The notes beneath the pieces were generated by a model. The model did not search any database. It was not told where the DNA came from and saw nothing but the letters and a program-made list of their open reading frames with translations. Positions 62,005-64,000 of a stretch of 64,000 bases of DNA are shown one piece after another. The position numbers and the translations under genes were made by a program. This stretch comes from Clostridium muellerianum (GTDB lineage Bacteria > Bacillota > Clostridia > Clostridiales > Clostridiaceae), in assembly GCF_012926525.1 (NCBI RefSeq), contig NZ_JABBNI010000025.1, positions 299,826-363,825 on the forward strand. The letters are read 5' to 3'. Numbering within the stretch: the first letter of the stretch is position 1; every line of letters starts with the position of its first letter.

Positions 62005-63513
62005 TTAGATTACTGTTTCAACTAATAACATAACTACTGCAAAAGCTGTAATGTACCCCATTAATGGCATTATAAACTTTAACCATTTATCATAAGTTAC
62101 ATCTACCATTGCTAATGTAGCTAAAATAAGTCCTGTTGGAGTTATAAATGCCATTAAGCCTTGTCCATACTGATAAGTACTTATTATAATATCTCTTGAC
62201 AATCCAACAGTATCTGCAAGAGGTGCTATAATTGGTATTGACAATACTGCAAGACCTGAAGATGATGGAATAAAGAATCCAAGAACTAAGAATACTATAA
62301 GCATCACAATTACAAATAACATAGAATTCATACCTTTAACTGCTCCCGATGCCATATAAAGTATTGAATCCGATATCATTCCCTGTTCCATAACTAAATT
62401 AATAGATCTTGCAACTCCAATAATTAATGCAACTCCTATTAAATCTCCAGCACCAGCAACAAACTTGTTAACAAATTCTTTTTCTCCCATTCCTGAAATT
62501 ACACCAATTATTATTCCTGAACATAGGAATAATGCAGTCATTTCTGTAAACCACCACTGTTTTATAGAAACGCCCCAAACCATTACAACAAATGTTAAAG
62601 CAAATATTATTAACATTAATTTACGTCTACCAGTGAATTTAAAGGCTTCTTCATCAGAATAATCAACTAAGAATTTCTTTTCAATCTCTTCTTTCTGAGC
62701 ATATATAAGCGACTTAGTTGCGTCCGCCTTAACTTTCTTAGCATATTTAAGAATATAAATGATTGTAATTATAGTAGCAATAACCAAACCTACTATTCTT
62801 ACTGTAAGCCCCTGTGTGAATTTTATTCCTGCGGCATTTGACGCAATAATTGATGAAAAAGGATTTACAGTAGAAAACATTGTACCTATAGATGAACCCA
62901 TATATATAGCTGCAATACATACTATAGCATCGTATCCTGTAGCAATAAATATAGGGATCAATACCGGATATAGAGCTATAGTCTCTTCAGCCATACCAAA
63001 AGTCGTACCACCTATAGAAATTAATACCGTAACTACAACTATTAGTAAAAATTCTCTTCCTTTTGTAGCTCGAGATAAACTAGCTATACCAGCATCAAAA
63101 GCACCAGTGTTATTTAATACACCAATAACTCCTCCAATTATTAATACGAATGTAATAATATCAATGGTATCATATATACCTTTTATTGGTGATTGAAGCA
63201 CTGCAAAAAAACCTTGTGGAGTTTGGGTTACTTTTTCATATGTCCCTGGTATAGCAACAGGTTTAGTAATACTCCCATCTTCAAACTTTCCTATTTCCGT
63301 CTTAATACCCATTTTATTTAAAGTTTCCTGAGTACCTGGCAATTCCTTTGTGGAAGTGTCTGGTTTTATCATTGTGAAAACCTTTTTATCAGGCTCGTAC
63401 TTTATCTTTGCATATGTACCTGCTGGAACTATATATGTAAGTACCGCTGCAAGAATTAAAACGATTACTAAAACAGTAAAAGCTGTTGGAAAACTTATCT
63501 TTTTCTTTTTCAT
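62005..63513 (-). CDS. YfcC-family integral membrane transporter
   Basis: The 502-residue protein has about 12 membrane segments and an extracellular loop after the first (residues 33-110, TYAKIKYEPDKKVF ...). Family landmarks are GGVIGVLNNTGAFDAG, ISIGGTTFGMAEET, and FFIPSSSGLAVLSIPI, as in YfcC/ArcD-related carriers (basic amino-acid antiporter-like). In this amino-acid-fermenting context an amino-acid or peptide exchanger is plausible; the substrate is not established. The start has a GGGGGGAAC site. Confidence 0.88.
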   Translation of the reverse strand: MKKKKISFPTAFTVLVIVLILAAVLTYIVPAGTYAKIKYEPDKKVFTMIKPDTSTKELPGTQETLNKMGIKTEIGKFEDGSITKPVAIPGTYEKVTQTPQGFFAVLQSPIKGIYDTIDIITFVLIIGGVIGVLNNTGAFDAGIASLSRATKGREFLLIVVVTVLISIGGTTFGMAEETIALYPVLIPIFIATGYDAIVCIAAIYMGSSIGTMFSTVNPFSSIIASNAAGIKFTQGLTVRIVGLVIATIITIIYILKYAKKVKADATKSLIYAQKEEIEKKFLVDYSDEEAFKFTGRRKLMLIIFALTFVVMVWGVSIKQWWFTEMTALFLCSGIIIGVISGMGEKEFVNKFVAGAGDLIGVALIIGVARSINLVMEQGMISDSILYMASGAVKGMNSMLFVIVMLIVFLVLGFFIPSSSGLAVLSIPIIAPLADTVGLSRDIIISTYQYGQGLMAFITPTGLILATLAMVDVTYDKWLKFIMPLMGYITAFAVVMLLVETVI

Positions 63514-63541
63514 TTTTTGTTCCCCCCTAGTATAATATAAA

Positions 63542-63588
63542 TTGTAGCACTACAACTAATATTATACCCCTTTTATGGGGATTTTCAA
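63542..63588 (-). promoter_or_regulatory. Promoter and possible operator of the YfcC-type gene
   Basis: TTGAAA (63583-63588), 16-base spacer, TATAAT (63561-63566). The palindrome TTGTAG-CA-CTACAA (63542-63555) covers the predicted start site, where a repressor would block transcription. Confidence 0.55.
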
Positions 63589-63895
63589 TAAATTATATCA
63601 TAACTGCCAAATTTCAACACACATATATGTTTACTAATTTACTAAATTATCAAATTAGCATATATTTTTAAATTATTTGTTAAAATTTAATCAACTTTAT
63701 ACATAAAGTGCCATATTATTATTAAAATTTTTATGAATTTATTAATATTGCTGACTTGCAAATACTTATATATTAAATGCCTAAGGTTTACTTTCAACTA
63801 CAAATCTAAAATCAATTATAAGTTGTAATTACCTAAGTTTCGTACAAACGAAACTTTAGTAGTTTCCATATTATAGTTTCCAAAAAATAAATAAT
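63589..63895. other. Intergenic stretch upstream of the last gene
   Basis: About 300 AT-rich bases. The only distinct item is a 9-bp inverted repeat AAGTTTCGT/ACGAAACTT around ACAA at 63835-63856, without a T-run. Confidence 0.5.
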
Positions 63896-63962
63896 GGATA
63901 ATACCAAGCCTTGAAGTATAATTTTCTTTGCAGAGAAAAATTAAGAAAGGCAGGTATTATCC
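63894..63962 (+). promoter_or_regulatory. Hairpin immediately before a start codon
   Basis: GGATAATACC (63894 onward) pairs with GGTATTATCC ending at 63962, continued inward by GCCTT/AAGGC and an AATTTTCT/AGAGAAAAATT inner hairpin. The 3' arm contains the AAGGCAGG that would be the ribosome site of the following gene, so translation should be occluded when the stem forms. Confidence 0.6.
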
Positions 63963-63963
63963 T

Positions 63964-64000
63964 ATGAATAATTTTACCTTTACTCAAAATAACTGTAAAG
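63964..64000 (+). CDS. Start of a truncated CDS (12 codons visible)
   Basis: ATG at 63964 opens a frame reading MNNFTFTQNNCK before the window ends. The gene cannot be identified from 12 residues. Occlusion of the ribosome site by an upstream hairpin is a device seen in some transposase genes, so an insertion-sequence gene is one possibility. Confidence 0.4.
   Translation, partial: MNNFTFTQNNCK

Overview
The window is a low-GC, Gram-positive, anaerobic, spore-forming Clostridium chromosome segment. The evidence is very AT-rich DNA, AGGAGG-type ribosome binding sites, T-box and lysine riboswitch leaders, a spore-coat transglutaminase and collagen-like protein, and a B12-dependent ornithine fermentation operon. 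The gene set resembles proteolytic species such as C. sporogenes or C. botulinum Group I; the species is inference. No rRNA, tRNA, prophage or CRISPR array was seen.

Layout. 1-1.9 kb: aroF-tyrA on the minus strand, preceded by a promoter, a 51-residue peptide very rich in Phe/Tyr/Trp and an intrinsic terminator, which together look like a classical attenuator. 2-3.3 kb: a small membrane protein and a Cys/His-rich protein with a 294-bp internal duplication. 3.5-10.5 kb: a [NiFe]-hydrogenase locus (cytochrome b5-like protein, small and large subunits, hypA, hypB, maturation protease on minus; hypC, hypD, hypE on plus; hypF is not present). 10.6-20.9 kb: cell-wall hydrolases, a lipase-like hydrolase, a secreted M16 peptidase, membrane proteins, a candidate small RNA and an unknown gene. 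21-29 kb: a TetR-controlled EmrAB-like efflux operon with two palindromic operators around its promoter, and a heterodimeric ABC exporter. 29.4-35.8 kb: the lysine operon lysA-lysC-asd-dapA-dapB behind two complete tandem lysine riboswitches.

36-41.5 kb: a hemolysin III-type membrane protein, a chemoreceptor, a ferritin-like protein, a CBS protein and a second Cys-rich protein with a likely sporulation promoter. This region also holds two copies of a 158/159-bp palindromic repeat with terminal inverted repeats. 41.6-54.7 kb: an amino-acid permease and the ornithine fermentation operon ortA-ortB-oraS-oraE-(reactivase)-orr-ord. That operon has a good sigma-54 promoter and two upstream dyads, and a sigma-54 enhancer-binding protein is encoded nearby after a PepT-like peptidase. 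55-58.2 kb: a methyltransferase-mccB-mccA operon under a T-box with a UGC (Cys) specifier. 58.4-62 kb: a BclA-like collagen protein, an unknown gene and tgl. 62-64 kb: a YfcC-type transporter and the first codons of a gene behind a strong hairpin.

The genes work together as amino-acid metabolism (aromatic, lysine, cysteine, ornithine), each under its own RNA or sigma-54 control, plus hydrogen metabolism, efflux and spore-surface construction. The most notable observations are the candidate aromatic leader-peptide attenuator, the sigma-54 architecture of the ornithine operon, the tandem lysine riboswitches and the 159-bp repeat family.
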